A stretch of DNA of 64,000 nucleotides from positions 496,001 through 560,000 of the forward strand of contig CM065891.1 of assembly GCA_033439255.1 (NCBI GenBank), given 5' to 3'. This stretch comes from Hericium rajendrae. Taxonomy: Eukaryota; Basidiomycota; Agaricomycetes; Russulales; Hericiaceae. Position 1 is the stretch's first letter; every line of letters begins with the position of its first letter. The position numbers were made by a program, and so were the translations under genes. This document shows, piece by piece, positions 33,022-46,119 of this stretch. Under the pieces are notes generated by a model. The model was not told the origin of the DNA. It was given only the letters and a program-made list of their open reading frames with translations, and did not search any database.

Positions 33022-35848
33022 CTATGCGTCATCATCGTCATCATTCTGCATGAGGTCAATGCTGCCACTATCTCCTGCGACCCTTGGCCTACGGGATTTA
33101 TCCTTAAAGATCTGGACAATCTCCTTCTCTGGTAGTAACCCGTCAATCTTTGCCCATGAGTTAAGTACCGTTGATGCACGTGTTGACTCATCTGATAGAT
33201 TATGGCGAAGCTTGGTGACCGTCAGGCCTCCGCGCGAGAATCCACGTTCAACATCAGTACCTGCCGCTATAGAATGTTTTAGCAAACTTAGATCCAGAAA
33301 TCGCAGGCATGGTCTTACTTACCCGGTGCAGACAAAAAGTCAATTGCCATTCTTGCTAATAGACTATTGCTGGCACGATCCCACCATGAGATAGGATCAT
33401 TGACATTAGTAATGGGTGGTGAGTTAAGGTAATCCTCAAGTTCGTCACCCCCACTTGTGCCGAAATCGTCGATATCTGCAAAAATGTCCTTGCTATCATC
33501 CTATAATAAGTTAAGTCAGTTAATCATACAAAGACAATGAGTGAGAGATGACGAACTGAAACGGGTACCGCAACAGACTCCTCCAAAGGCTTGTAATGAG
33601 TAACCCACTGTTCCCGTACAATGTCCTTGGCCGTCTCAATCCAGGCGTCAGGCCACTTTTTCTTGATGAAATATGTGGTCTTGTAACGTGGATGGAGGAC
33701 TAACATATATAATTAAGTGTTGGTTCAAGTGAAATTATTAAGTACGTACCCATGGCACAACGGTACATGATCGAATCATCCGTTTTGCCGTAGTATTTGT
33801 TGAGGATACAAACACCCTTGGCGGCGGCGGCACGAACAGCAGGAAACAAGGTGGAACTTTCAGAAGCGTCCTTGAGTGTCTCAGTGAGAAAATCGATGAT
33901 CGGGATAACTTCATGAAGCAGCGGAACCTTGCTCCGTGACATACGCTCAGTCGCCAAAAGAAATTTCTAATTGATAAATAGTGAGTCTCCACAGACACGC
34001 AGTTGAGCACGAGTGCACTCACAGTCAAGATAGGCTCGAGCTGCATGAGCAAGTCCCATTCATCCCTAGAAAGCCTGTATTTCTTGATTCTTGTGCGCGC
34101 ATCCTTATTATGACGGTCAATTAAAACCAGTTTGTCCAAGGCAGGTCGCAGGTACAGCGCGGATTTGATCATCTCAGCTACAGAGTTCCAGCGCGTCGCG
34201 ACAGAACGTTTAATCTTCTTCCGCTCAATTTTTGCCTTGTCGCAGCATTCACCGAGATCATCGGTAAGCGAAGTCGAATGATGAATCCGAGACGCAAGTT
34301 TGGTGATCTACATAGACATAATTAGCATGGTTAATAGCGAACGTGACTGGCCCATACCTTGGTCACCGCGCAACAGCCAAGATTAAAGTCACGTTGCGAT
34401 AACCGTTGACTGGCCTCCACTTCCTCCGCAACGTCCTGGATCTCGGCTTCATCGTGGGCCAGCCTATCTTCATCCGCTTCCTCCAATGCCTCGTGATCCT
34501 CTTCATCAAGTTCTATACCATCGTCGTCGTCATCACTCTCAGCCCCAAGTGACGTGGCAGCAGCCTCCTTTGACTTCGCAAACTGCGACAAGATTGCCTG
34601 TATTAAGTATGTCAGTGAAGTAACCGAGGATTAAACAATTGCACTTACTTTGACAGCCAAGTTCAGGATGTGGCATATGCAGCGAATCCGGGTATTCGTG
34701 CCACTCATACTGCCATCCATGCGCAGCTCCAGCTCTGCGGTCGCGGTATCATTGTTTGAGGCGTTATCGTAAACCTGACCAAGCAACTGCAAAGAGTCAT
34801 CAGTACCATTAAACTGATAGATCCGAATAGAGTATCACCTTGTGCACGACTCCGAAGCCTTCAAGGCATTTGAAGATCTGTTCAGCCAAATATTCACCGG
34901 TATGAGATTTCGTCATTCTGTTCAAACCGTTAGTCAAATTCAGAGATGAGAAAAAGAACTAACCTGATAAAATCCAAGATAAGAGATCGCATCTGGCCGT
35001 TCTGAACCAGATACACAATGATGCCTAAAAAGGAGAACAGGTTGGGCGATGACCACCCATCGACACCAATGTGCAATTTCCCTGCATATTGCTAAGATGC
35101 GTCAGCCACAGAAAAGTGATTTGTGATGTAACAACGCACCTGCAACATGCTCGCAACATTTTTCTTCGATAGAGCAAAAATCTCTTTGATATCCCTGGAG
35201 ACCGTCTTGTCCGACGGTATCTCAACCTTCGCATAAAGCATCCGAAACATGCGTTGCAGGATTGGGTCGTTGACGATATTGAACGGTCTGTGGCTGCTGG
35301 CGCACCATAAGCTGGTCAGCATGCGGAACTCTTCCTTCGAATACAACGTTCCGTGGGCAAACGTCGTTATCTGCTGTTGTTCTTCCGGTACCACTCCTTT
35401 GCAGCTCTTAGCGTGACGTTGGAGATTGCTCGTACTATCGTCACTACGTTCACGCATGACATGTGTACTCGGACTCCTACACACCCGTCTTTAGATAAGA
35501 CCGCAAAGATAAGAACTGCCACATACTTTTTGCAAATGAACTTATACTTGATGACACCCTTCTCAACGACGATGAGTGGCGGCATCTTAAAATGCTGATA
35601 CACGGCAGATTTCCACCGCTTACGCTGCATTTCTATGAAGGCAAACCAATGAGATTAATCGATGAGCATAGTTTCCCTGACTCACCGAGTACTTCTTCAT
35701 TGCTCCTCTCTGATGTCTGATACCGGGCATTGAAAGCCGTCTTTGCAGCCTTTGTCGCCGGCTCAGGGGTTGCTGACGTGGAGGGCGGACGACTCGATTC
35801 ACGAGTGCTCGGGTCCGCAGATGGAGAGCGAGCACGCTTGCGAGGCAT
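33022..35848 (-). CDS. hAT-family transposase (copy B)
   Basis: Starts at ATG 35,848 (MPRKRARSPSADPS) and ends at 33,022. It has the same exon structure, BED finger, DNASNND motif and dimerisation region as the copy A gene. Coding differences are few, for example TQND to MQND near the C-terminus and ALAA to TSLGA-type changes in the acidic insert. No unspliced stop was seen, so it is potentially active. Confidence 0.83.
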
Positions 35849-37789
35849 TAGAGGAGATAGACAACAGTGTAGTAGAGTTGGGGGCAGAGGGGATGCGAAA
35901 TCTGAGGATGGGAGGCTTCAATTAGCATGATTTATAGGAATCGTTGCAGACAACGCACAGTCGTGACCAGTCGAAATGACATGGCATGGGCAGCTTGGCT
36001 TCAGGGCAATCGCAATGCCACTGTGTCACTCGGCAAGAGATCGAGAATGTCCATCCCTTGTGAGTGGAGCTCGAATAGCTACCGAATGATATAGGAACGT
36101 ATCTCGTGAACAAATCCACAGCTGTAAATCAGAAAACTATTGAGTAAATGCAAGATATATATGCGGCCAGCTTGAAGAAGATAACACAATGTTCAGACAT
36201 GCTGGTCTGTTACCATAACATAAGGGCCTGCAGAAAAGATGAGAGAGTGAAGAGAAAAGTGCGCTAGCAGCGATCTCACCGTCTGACACCAGGCATCGAA
36301 GCGGGGAATCGGTTATATCATGCGACAGTACTAGTCACACACATTTGTCAGTAGTACCAAGTAGAAGAACTTATTGCACACCTGAATATGAGAGATAAGT
36401 TTAGGGCCAGATAATGAGCTAGCAAAGCTCGACACGACGACATACTCATAGCGACTGGAGACAAAAGTTTGAACGAAGCTGAAACGACGCACGAGTCTGG
36501 CTGCCGCGACCCGGCCCGGGCGCTGCCGGGCATCGTGTCAGAGGCTAAACGCCAGATTTCACTAAGTTCAGCTAAGTTCCTGTCACTGCCCAGTAGTTTA
36601 CAGTACATTGACTAGATAGCTCTCTCATTCATTCAAATTAAATTTACGAACTTCAACTACTGTCTTTTTTCTAGAATTTATGCTATTTGATTTGATTTAC
36701 TAAGTTGGAAGACATTCGAACTCACCCGTGTTCGGCAGCTGAAGCACCGAAACGCATCGAAGTGCACCTCTAGATCTCTTCCTCAGCCATCGTCTCCGAG
36801 CTCCCTTGTCACTGTTCTCAGCTGTTCCCTCCGTCCCCTCTCTGAATCGTCAAGCTCAATGGACCTTGACCTTCATGGTTGAGTGCTCAAGTGCTCACGG
36901 GCAAGGACTGTCCTTATCGCGGCCGACTCAACCTCCGTTTTGAATATGAAGAGCAACGAGAACGAAATCAGGATGCTCAGCCTGTCATGGCCTACTCCAG
37001 CCAGCCAGGTGTGTTTATTCCTGATCATTCCCTGCAGATCTAAATTATATCTTTACCTATCCAGCCGAAACCCACACCAGGCGACACGAAGCTCGCCGTA
37101 CGTCGAGTGCAGCATGCGCTTAGACCACGTCCACGATGTCTACGACGTCCACCCACTGCACGCGCACTTCACTGCATCCTCAAGTTCCTGCATGATCTTG
37201 CAGTGTCGCTGTGCTCGCATCACCCATACTTGGCTAATGTGGAGTCATCGGCAGCTACGACATCGACGAGAACAAGCTCTACCCACCCATTCGATGTCGA
37301 CTTCTACTCTCCTTACTGCGCCTCTACCGGCCGAAGGTAGCACCAGCACCAAATCCCTCCTTCTGCCTTCCACCTTCCGTGCGCTGGTAGTATCTTCGCG
37401 ACCAGCACAACCGATCAGCATTTGGTGCTGTAGTTCTTCGGAGATTGGCTCAATAAGTACTTTTCTTCAGTTCTCCAAGTCCTCAAGGCGCAGTGACTTC
37501 TTTCTTCTTGTCGTGCCCACCAATCATTGCTGTTGTGTCCAGGCTCCATCACCTGATCCCCTGCCATATGTTCACACTCAAGCAATCTCACTCATTGCAA
37601 ACCTCTTGCATGATAAATTTAAGCAAGAGGATAATCTATTTTGGCTCCTCGTCAACAAGCTCGTATGTTCTGGTCTTCCATTTATTGTTCAAGCATCTGA
37701 ACGGAATTGTAGGGCGATATTGAAAAAAGTGATTTGCTCGCATGCCATCTTCTGCAACTCCCGCAGTCATCCACGTATGAAACAAATCA

Positions 37790-38353
37790 TCATTCGCGAA
37801 ATGACCGTGCTTGTTCTCGTCCCACCGCCAGTGCTGGCAACCTCTCTACGCCATCTACCAGCTCGGGCGCCAAGCCCCAAATCCACTTCAGGTTGACGCG
37901 CCCGCCAAGTCTGTCCCGAAGGAGCAGCCGCGCGACCTCGCCCGCGACGACCCATGCGATGGGGCCCCAGCCGATGCAGTAGAACACGGCGTAGAGGTAC
38001 ACCGCAACGAGCAAGACGTACGACACAGGGACGATGTCCGGGCGTGGGTGCACGGTGCTGAACCTGCCGATCCAGAGCATCATGAGGCCCTGCCCGACGG
38101 AGCCGACGAGCAGGCACTTCTTGCGCCCGAGGCGCTCGACGGCGAAGATGAGGATGGAGCCGACCGCGACGACCTTGATGACGCCATAGATCCCCGTCGC
38201 GAAGAGGCCCGCGGACGTCGAGCTGAGGCCGAGGCCGGCGAAGATCTCCGGACTGAAGTAGTTGATCGCGTTCGTGCCAGTCCACTGCTGGAAGAACATC
38301 ACGAGCGACGGGATGAAGCAGCGCAGGACCGTGATGCGGCTCTTGCCCATCAT
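37790..38353 (-). pseudogene. Captured sugar-transporter fragment in hAT copy B
   Basis: Same fragment as at 19,275-19,838, still open, with substitutions such as VPVSYV for VPASYV and VVAGEV for VVTGEV. Confidence 0.8.
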
Positions 38354-38924
38354 CCTGAATTGCTAGGACCGCGCGGTGGCGCGCTCGCTGCTCGACTTGT
38401 ACTTTGCTTTATTCCACGAAGTCGTGGGTGAGTGCCCTGATCTCCATAGAAACATGGTCCCATTGGCAGCTCTCATCGTGTAGTCGCCCGGGGCGGTATG
38501 GTGATGTTTCTCCAGATATCACAACCCAGACACAACCCTCGAAAATCGAGCGTCGTCTCCCTCGCAGAGCCTGCTTCGTCTTTGAGCTGTTCGCGGTCAA
38601 CGTTTAACATGTTTGATTGTGCAACACAGAGGTAACCATACTATGTAGCGACAATATACTGTAGTTCTCGTTTTAGGGTGTTTATTTATATATTCATATC
38701 TACAGTATAAGACATTCAATAACATTCAATTGCATTGAATAATGGAGTGATACCATGACAGTAACTGATCCGCAGGTGACTCGGTGCTGCACGAGTACCC
38801 GTCCCACAAGTCCGGATCACCTGGTGGCGCAAACTCGTGCGGATCCAGGTCTGCACTCTGGCGAGCTTGGATACCTGCGGGTTCGGATCTGGGTCATCCG
38901 CGGGTGCACTCGTGTCGCACCCTA

Positions 38925-39198
38925 TTGCTGACTTGTCGTTTAGGGTCTGATGCCATGCTCTCTTCCGATGGTAGAATTTTTGCTATTGTCAAGTGGCCGT
39001 CATTAACGCTGTTGTAGACAATATGTCTGCCGGTGGTTCATTGGCCGGCCCGTCAACTGGTTCCCAGGATGAGACGCGTAGCAGGCTGTCCCTGGCGCAA
39101 TCAGGTTTGCGTTCGATTTATGTGATTTAGTATCGTGTTGACTAATTGATAGATCATGAACATCCATCCTTTGCGGAGGTTGGAGGTCTTGGTCTTGG
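38925..39198. other. 274-bp spacer between inverted hAT copies B and C
   Basis: This unique sequence separates the transporter ends of B and C, which face each other as a large inverted repeat (arms of at least 600 bp before the KDZ insert). It holds the 5' exons of a split gene on the plus strand. Confidence 0.8.
39023..39198 (+). pseudogene. 5' exons of the gene whose rest lies at 32,782-32,402 (minus)
   Basis: ATG 39,023 begins MSAGGSLAGPSTGSQDETRS and reaches a donor near 39,106. An acceptor (TTGATAG) near 39,152 leads to DHEHPSFAEVGGLG at the hAT C junction. Collapsing the 8-bp duplication ggtcttgg joins this frame to LCAGSFGGPG on the minus strand below 32,782. This is the second of the two gene splits that reveal inversions. 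The protein is not recognised. Confidence 0.55.
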
Positions 39199-39829
39199 TA
39201 GGGTTCGACACGAGTGCACCCGCGGATGACCCGGATCCGAACCCGCAGGTATCCAAGCTCGCCAGAGTGCAGACCTGGATCCGCACGAGTTTGCACCACC
39301 AGGTGATCCGGACTTGTGGGACGGGTACTCGTGCAGCACCGAGTCACCTGCGGGTCAGTTACTGTCATGGTATCACTCCATTATTCAATGCAATTGAATG
39401 TTATTGAATGTCTTATACTGTAGATATGAATATATAAATAAACACCCTAAAACGAGAACTACAGTATATTGTCGCTACATAGTATGGTTACCTCTGTGTC
39501 GCACAATCAAACATGTTAAACGTTGACCGCGAACAGCTCAAAGACGAAGCAGGCTCTGCGAGGGAGACGACACTCGATTTTCGAGGGTTGTGTCTGGGTT
39601 GTGATATCTGGAGAAACATCACCATACCGCCCCGGGCGACTACACGATGAGAGCTGCCAATGGGACCGTGTTTCTATGGAGATCAGGGCACTCACCCACG
39701 ACTTCGTGGAATAAAGCAAAGTACAAGTCGAGCAGCGAGCGCGCCACCGCGCGGTCCTAGCAATTCAGGATGATGGGCGAGAGCCGCATCACGGTCCTGC
39801 GCTGCTTCATGAGCCGATGTAATAGAATT

Positions 39830-40450
39830 TGCTTAAGATCCTTGACTATGTAGTCACTGTTTAGCTTAAATATCTGCACGGCTGAATGTAGTCAACAATA
39901 TAGTCAATTTTTTAGTCACATAGATTAGTCGTACAATCTACTAGGATGTCTGGTATCATAGCAGTGTGATGGTATAGTAAACAGTCGGTGAAGCAGTCAG
40001 TCTGATAACAAGTCACCGAAATAGTCACTGTATATAGTCAAGAATATAGTGCTGTACAGTAGGTATGACTGCTTGCAAATAGTCAATCAACTAGTCACCA
40101 TCCGTAGTCACGGAACGAGTCGCCTACCTTGTGTAGCCGGTTCACTTAGTCGCAACGGGTGTGGACCTAAATGACCAGTGGCTTTCCAGCTATAGTCACT
40201 TTTAAGTAGTCGATAACAACAGTCAATACAGAAACAAAGTACTCTTACCAAAGACAGTCATACCGACCAGTCGCATATAGATAGTCATATCAACAAGTCG
40301 GTGTGAAGCAGTCATGCCAATTAGCTACAGCGAAGCAGTCATGTTTACAAGCCAAACTGAAATAGTCATTCCAACGAGTCAACACGGACTAGTCATGCCA
40401 ATTGCGAACTAGTCAAATCCAATGAAGCATTAACACGACTATGAGCATCA
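39830..40450. repeat. Left subterminal TAGTCA array of the KDZ element
   Basis: More than 25 copies of AGTCA/AGTCG words (TAGTCAC, TAGTCAT, AAGTCGG), mostly in one orientation and spaced 10-30 bp. Such arrays serve as transposase-binding sites in other DNA transposons. That role is inferred here. Confidence 0.75.
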
Positions 40451-40517
40451 GACCTACAGTTTATCTGGACCATCATCAGCAACATACGAAGTTCTGAAAA
40501 AGCTAAACTCACCTAGT

Positions 40518-41743
40518 CTAGTCAGAGTCCGACTCGATCTCAATCACGTCCGAAACCTGCTGGTAAGCTGGCTTGGATATGACCCGCCTTTTCCCTCTCG
40601 TACTCGAACACCCTTCTTCGAAGTCATCCTCACGAGTGCGCTTAAGGCGTTGTTGAGAACCGCTCGCAACTGGCTGTCGATCGAGTGCCTCTATGACCTT
40701 TGATCTTCTTTGACCTTCGTGAACCACAGCGGTCGAACGTTCTCGTCCAAGATCGTTCGATCCCAGGACATCACGAAGTCTGGCACGGAAGTCTTCAGCA
40801 TGCACATCTAGGTCTCGTCCCACAGAGACCTTGTGAAAGCGCCAGATAAACGGGACATCGGGAACGATGGGCTCCCATCGACAGTCTTTGACAACACAGG
40901 AATCCCATGAGCACTGAACAGGATCGAAGATGTCGATGATGTTGGTGGGCTTGATGTCGAACAACCTAGACAAGACAGGGATGTGATAGAGAATATTGAA
41001 TGTTTCAGCTTTCGGCCACGATAGTCGCTTCAAGATCGGAGAATGATCATCCTGCAGGACAAAGATCAATTTCGACCCTATGCCACCTTGAGAAAAGCAA
41101 CTCACCTGTGCGAAGAATACACTCAGGATACCTTCTTTCCCTTCATCACGTTTATCTTGCCCCTCGCGATCGCCAACGTACACCGTCGGTGACGATGGAA
41201 TCATCCACTGCGGGTCGAGTATATTGCGCAGAGGAGGCTCAGTTATTGCCCCGTGACGGGCCACCGAAATACCCTGTCGCTCTCCTGCGTGCCGTGGAGG
41301 CGAAGAATCCCAGCCATTTCTCACCTGTGGTAATGCTGGCCGTCCACCTCCCCCACGTCTTCCAGAACCACGGGGCTTCCCCAAATGCTCGCGCTTCGCA
41401 ATTGCTGCACCTTCCTTCGACAAACTAGCTTGCTCTGCTCGTGCACGGCGAAAACGCTCGATGAGTGCCAACTTTTCTGGAGAGAGATGGTCAGTTATCG
41501 CATTCCATCCTGTCGCACAGGTCTCCTGTTCACGGCACTTAAAGGCTGGTCAGCGGTATTGCGATCAAAGTATAGGTCGTGACGTACGATGTAGTACCAA
41601 CGCCCAACGTTGGCATTTTCAGTCTGGTACTGTAGTCCTGATGCTCGAAGTCCATGGTCACAGACAACATGAATAGGCTGGGGGCAAGGCCCTGCTAGCT
41701 TCTCCACAAATGCTTTGAGCTCAGGATCTGCTTTGGGCGACAT
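40518..41743 (-). CDS. KDZ cargo protein with GRF-like zinc finger
   Basis: Starts at ATG 41,743 (MSPKADPELKAFVEKLAG). Exon 1 ends at 41,588 and exon 2 starts at 41,525 (phase 0), giving NVGRWYYI joined to ETCATGWNAITDHLS. The segment VVCDHGLRAS...QTENANVGRWYYIETC has the spacing of a GRF-type zinc finger (Cys/His, T..N.GR.[FY]Y..C). A likely in-frame intron follows at about 41,105-41,052 (GTGAGT...CTGCAG). The C-terminus is basic, then acidic (VIEIESDSD). GRF fingers bind nucleic acid in other proteins. Its job in the transposon is unknown. Confidence 0.55.
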
Positions 41744-42105
41744 GGATGGCAGAGGGGTAGGAGGAGAATGGGAGCAAAAGGGTATCGACCGGAGGAAGAG
41801 ACATTGCTATATATTCACCAGACAATAAATGATCAAAGCATCATCAGCAAGGCCGCATACCTCGAACAATAGCTTGGGCCCATTCACTTTGCCCCGGAGC
41901 CACAATTGATCTCTCCACCACCCATTGCCACTCGGCCAAAGCGAGAACTACAGCCGCAATCGACTTCCCCACCACTGATAACCATCCGGTCAAAGCGAGA
42001 ACTATTGTTCATTGTGCAGCACGATAAGAAGTAACCCATTTCTACTATCTAATACAATTTATCCTGCGCAGAATATTACCATATCAATTTGTCTGATCCA
42101 GCGGA

Positions 42106-44200
42106 TTATCTCCGGGAACCCTTGGTCCGTGCTGCTTTCTTGCGTTTGGACTCCGGCTCATCCTTCTTTGCTGTCACCTTCGTGTTCGTTTTCTTCGTCG
42201 TGTTCGTTTTCTTCGTCGTGTTCGTTTTCTTCGTCGAGTTCACTTTCTTCGTTGTGATCGCTGTCTTCGCACGTTTGGACATCGGAGGTTGGTCCTCAGC
42301 ATCAGGTGCCTTCCGCTTCCTGAAGTTTAAGAAATAATAAGAACGTGCATCCAAGATAATGAAGGAAATGAACTAACCTGAGTCGTGAAGAAAGTGGAGC
42401 CTCTGTACTCGGTTCGGCAAGCGTAGAGTGAGCTTGGATACGTCCTGAGCGGCGCCGTTCACTGTCAACGCCAGCCGATTGGCGTTTAGAGCGGCGCGAG
42501 GCCGTCGCTACCTTATCAACGTCACCGGTCTGAGAAGAGCGTAGCTGCTTCTCGAGCTGCGGTGGGATATGGCCTTGGAAAGTATGGCCATCGTCAATAT
42601 GCACACTCGAGACCTCATCTTCGTCCTTCTCCCCATCATCACTCCCCTCGTCCTCATGGCTCTCCTTGTCGCTGTGCTCGGCCTCGACCTCCGCACCGTG
42701 GTTCTCACCATCCTCGATCTCAGAATTCTCCTCGTCCTCGTCCTCGGCCTCAGCATCCTGCTCACAGTCAACATGTCCTCGGTCACCAGCTTTCCCCTGG
42801 CTCTCGCCGTGTCCCGCGCCCTCGGTAATCAAGCCACTTGCTTGTCCAACAGGGTCGTCTTCATCATCCGAGACGTCCACAATGCGACGAGGCGTGCATC
42901 GAAGCCTGCGTGATGGGGAAGGCTGCACATCAGATTCATCATCGGAACCTTGGGACGCATCTGCAAGACGGCGGGGGAAAGGGAGGCGCAGACGGGTCAT
43001 CGTAGATGTTCGGGATTCTCGCAGGGCAGACTGAATAGCTTTCCCCTTCCCCTTGCTTCGCCTCGGAGTCATAAATTCCTGTGTTTGAGAACGAACAGGT
43101 GTACTGAGCGTGGGATGGGCGTCCAGGGTAACAGGAGCATCCTTGCTAGGCGAGAGAGTCTGTGAACGTGCCCTAGAGGCCGCGGGCGAAGGGAAAACGT
43201 CCTCCAGGTAGGTTTTGAATGTATCGGAGAGGAGGACATCGGGAGATTGAAGCGCGTCGATAAGGGGGACGAGAATCGACCCATCAGGTCCAAAGGCATC
43301 GCTATCAGAAGGACGTCAGCGCAAAGATAGGTGTGGCATATCAGAGTACCTACACAGTCATTTGCAATATTCCCTGGTCATTTCGATACCCTACAACAGA
43401 GCACATCACCACATTGCACTGCTCAGTCCAGGCTCGGCCGTGGTGTCGAATGGTGCTATTCAAATTTCGTAGTTGTCTACGGTTGAGCAAGAGATCAGTA
43501 AAGTCACAGTGGACACGGTATAGCAACCTACTCGATACGTTCGAGATCTGACTTGGAGATGCCTTCCCGCTCCGCTGCAAGAATTTGGGCTGCCTTCTTC
43601 TCCTTCTTCCTTTCGTGAAACTCCACCTTTGCAGTGGCGGCACGATCCTTCCATAGCTTTAGAGTGTCCGGGTCTTTGAGCATCTCAGTGAGCTCTTCGT
43701 TGATACGAGCTTGAGCGCTTTTCATCCTTAGGACCTTCTTGACGAATCGCCGCCAAACGTTCTTGAACCTGGGAGTCTTTCTGCATGAGGTCTCGCGCGC
43801 TGGGAGCGCGATTGTTGCCAAGATCCGCCGCCTTGAGGGCGAGAGGCTTTGGTTTGGAAGATCTGGCGGGACCATTGCTCTTGCCTTCCAATATACCCTT
43901 GACGTGGTTGGAGAGCCATTTCCGAATACGCTAGAGGAACGTGAGGATGAAATGCGAACACAAATAACCAGAACTTACGGGATCAAGTTCTCCCATGCGC
44001 TCCTGCACCTCTTCATCGGTTTCCAAAGTCCCGTCCTTCTTTCCTCGTGGGTTGGCAGGAAACTCAGAGCGGAAGTCTTTGATCAACTCCTTCTTCCACT
44101 TCGTAAGCTCGCCTTTCTGTTTGGCGGTTGCATGGCTTTCAACAACTCGTTCGCAGAGCCAAGTGTATTCCTCGGGCGTTGTCCACCGCTCGTTCGGCAT
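42106..44200 (-). CDS. KDZ cargo protein, charged nuclear-type
   Basis: A spliced minus-strand gene. Exon 1 starts at ATG 44,200 (MPNERWTTPEEYTWLCER) and ends with GELDP before a GTAAGT donor. Later exons encode a helical Lys-rich region (KVLRMKSAQARINEELTEML) and DAFGPDGSILVPLIDALQSP. A long acidic stretch (DAEAEDEDEENSEIEDGENH) follows, then a basic tail with TKKTNT repeated three to four times, ending at 42,106. I could not fix every junction. Near 43,740-43,800 the helical part is in a different frame from the exon before it. The N-terminal RWTTPEEYTWL segment recurs in unannotated Agaricomycete proteins as far as I recall. Function unknown. Confidence 0.5.
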
Positions 44201-44490
44201 CGCTTGAGAAGTAGTCCAAGAACAGAAATGCGTTAGACAGCAGAATGGGCGGAAAGAGCGCGGAAAGAGGATTAGACTCACTGCGACATGCCTAAGCTTT
44301 TATTTCAACAGATAATTCAAGTCTGGCAACTATGGTCAAGGCACCAGACAATAACGAGCAAAGCGTAGTCACATACCCGGAGGGATTGCCACCGGTCTAC
44401 ATCGGTCAAAGCTAAGGTCCACATAGGTCAAACCCAGGATTCATATCCTCGAAATGCAGGAGTGAGACAAACAATAGCACGCCACAGCGC

Positions 44491-44690
44491 TCTGACGATG
44501 CACCGCTTCGACGCACTAGGCGTGGAGTCGATTGGTGCAGCATCGCTGTGTAAAAAGTGGGTCGGATATACTGACGAGGTAGTGTGGTGGCGGAAGATGG
44601 ATGGGTATGGTATGGGTACGCCGATTTTGAGGCCCTGACAACGCACCGCCCGACGCACTACGCGTGGAGTCGATTGGTGCGACGCCGCGG
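44491..44690. repeat. Pair of ~50-bp direct repeats in KDZ cargo region
   Basis: Two copies (about 44,491-44,543 and 44,635-44,686) share CTGACRAYGCACCGC and CGTGGAGTCGATTGGTGC. A related word, CACGCGTAGTGCGCTCAG, appears twice again at about 45,850-45,980 near the opposite-strand gene start. Possibly a shared regulatory motif. Confidence 0.4.
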
Positions 44691-44859
44691 CCATGAGCAA
44701 TCCTAGAAAGAAAGAAAACCACTGGGCCAGCAGGGGTATAGACAGCAAAAGAAATTATACGAGGAGGGAGGGATGACACAAGGCATACTTCGGTCTACAC
44801 TATACTAACTGGAGCAAGCATCATATTGGATATTTTTTGATATGTAGTAAATGCGTACC

Positions 44860-45185
44860 TTTGAATGGAGTACGACTTGAAGGCCAACGCCGGTCCAGGG
44901 GTGGGACAGGTCATTATCCTGTTCTCGTATCAATAGCTTGTCAGCGCCCTCAAACTGCGCTTACCTGCTGTCCTTCCTAACCGTACATACTCCTCGTTGT
45001 CCACTGCAGGTGCTGTGAGGCTGGCGCTTGACTTTCCTTGCTTGCGAGAAATGGCCCGGCCGACCCGCATTTCTGGCGATTTGGGCTGGATGGGTGCCGT
45101 TGACTGGTAAACGGTTGCTACGTGTGGTCTAACTTGACAGATTGAGAAGGATTGAGAGAGCACTTACAATGCGTTGTCCAGCCAT
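44860..45185 (-). CDS. Small hypothetical KDZ cargo gene, uncertain model
   Basis: ATG 45,185 gives MAGQRI, then a GTAAGT donor. An acceptor before STAPIQPKSPEMRVG opens a basic exon ending EEYVRLGRTA. A further junction may lead to DNDLSHPWTGVGLQVVLHS and a GTACGC donor. One intron would be only about 41 nt. No domain is recognised and the 3' end was not found. Confidence 0.3.
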
Positions 45186-46119
45186 CCTAGATCACCGGGA
45201 CTGTTGATTTGGGCGCGGACTAGTGATAGTTTTTGAGGCTAGTAAAGGGTAATTGCAGAGATAAAGAGAAGGGTCATAGAATACCAGGAGAGAAGGGATT
45301 AGAAGGTGAATACTTGGTGTCCGAGTTTGAGTGCGTCGAACAAGCCGCGAATTCACGTAAGCGCTGAGCGCCAGCCAAGTTCCGCGTAAGTAAAGGGCGG
45401 TCGCAGTGCTGCAGGGAGCTCAAATCTATTCTAAATTACACCAAAGTTAGTAGATAGAGTCTTTAGATACTCCTGTACTCGATCATGGGCTCACATTTCC
45501 TTAGTCAATTCTCGCACTGCCATTATTTGAGGATTTCTGAACGGGCGCCAATACCCTCCGCGGCGCATTATGTCATCATCGAGCCGCTCAAGCAGTCGCC
45601 GCCGCCTCGTGTTCGTACTCGTACTCTCTCCTCGAATCTCCTCCACCTTCACCTCCTTCCCTGTTTTCCTCACCGTGCTATTGCCTCTAGCTCCGTTATA
45701 TTAGGCTCTATACCATTTCGCTCGACTATTTATATCAAATTCGTGAGTAATCCTGTATATCTTGGAGAACTACTGATTGTAGGCTTTAGGTCTTGCCGTT
45801 ATTCTGTACCCCCTCTCCATTCCACGTCGCCTTCTATCAGGTATCGTGTGCAGGGAACGAGCTTCACACGCTGTGCGCTCAGACCCTGCATACAACACCT
45901 TCAATTCCTCAGACTCCCTCTCGCCTTCTAGCAGGCTTAAAACATAAGGAACGAGCTTCACGCGTAGTGCGCTCAGACCTTATCTCCACGGACACTCGCC
46001 TCTCCGCACCTCTACTAAGTCTCTACTGTAGGGTACGACCCGGATACACAAGGTAAACATATATGCTTAGATATATGGTAATATCACTCATCAAGTTATT
46101 GACATGTCAGAATACCGTC

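Larger units (their letters stand above)
32783..38924 (+). mobile_element. hAT transposon, copy B (6,142 bp)
   Basis: Same structure, orientation and ends as copy A, with few substitutions and one 1-bp deletion. The left flank is ccaagacc (32,775-32,782) and the right flank ttgctgac (38,925-38,932), so its own flanks do not match. The left one equals the duplication beside copy C's transporter end. Confidence 0.9.
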
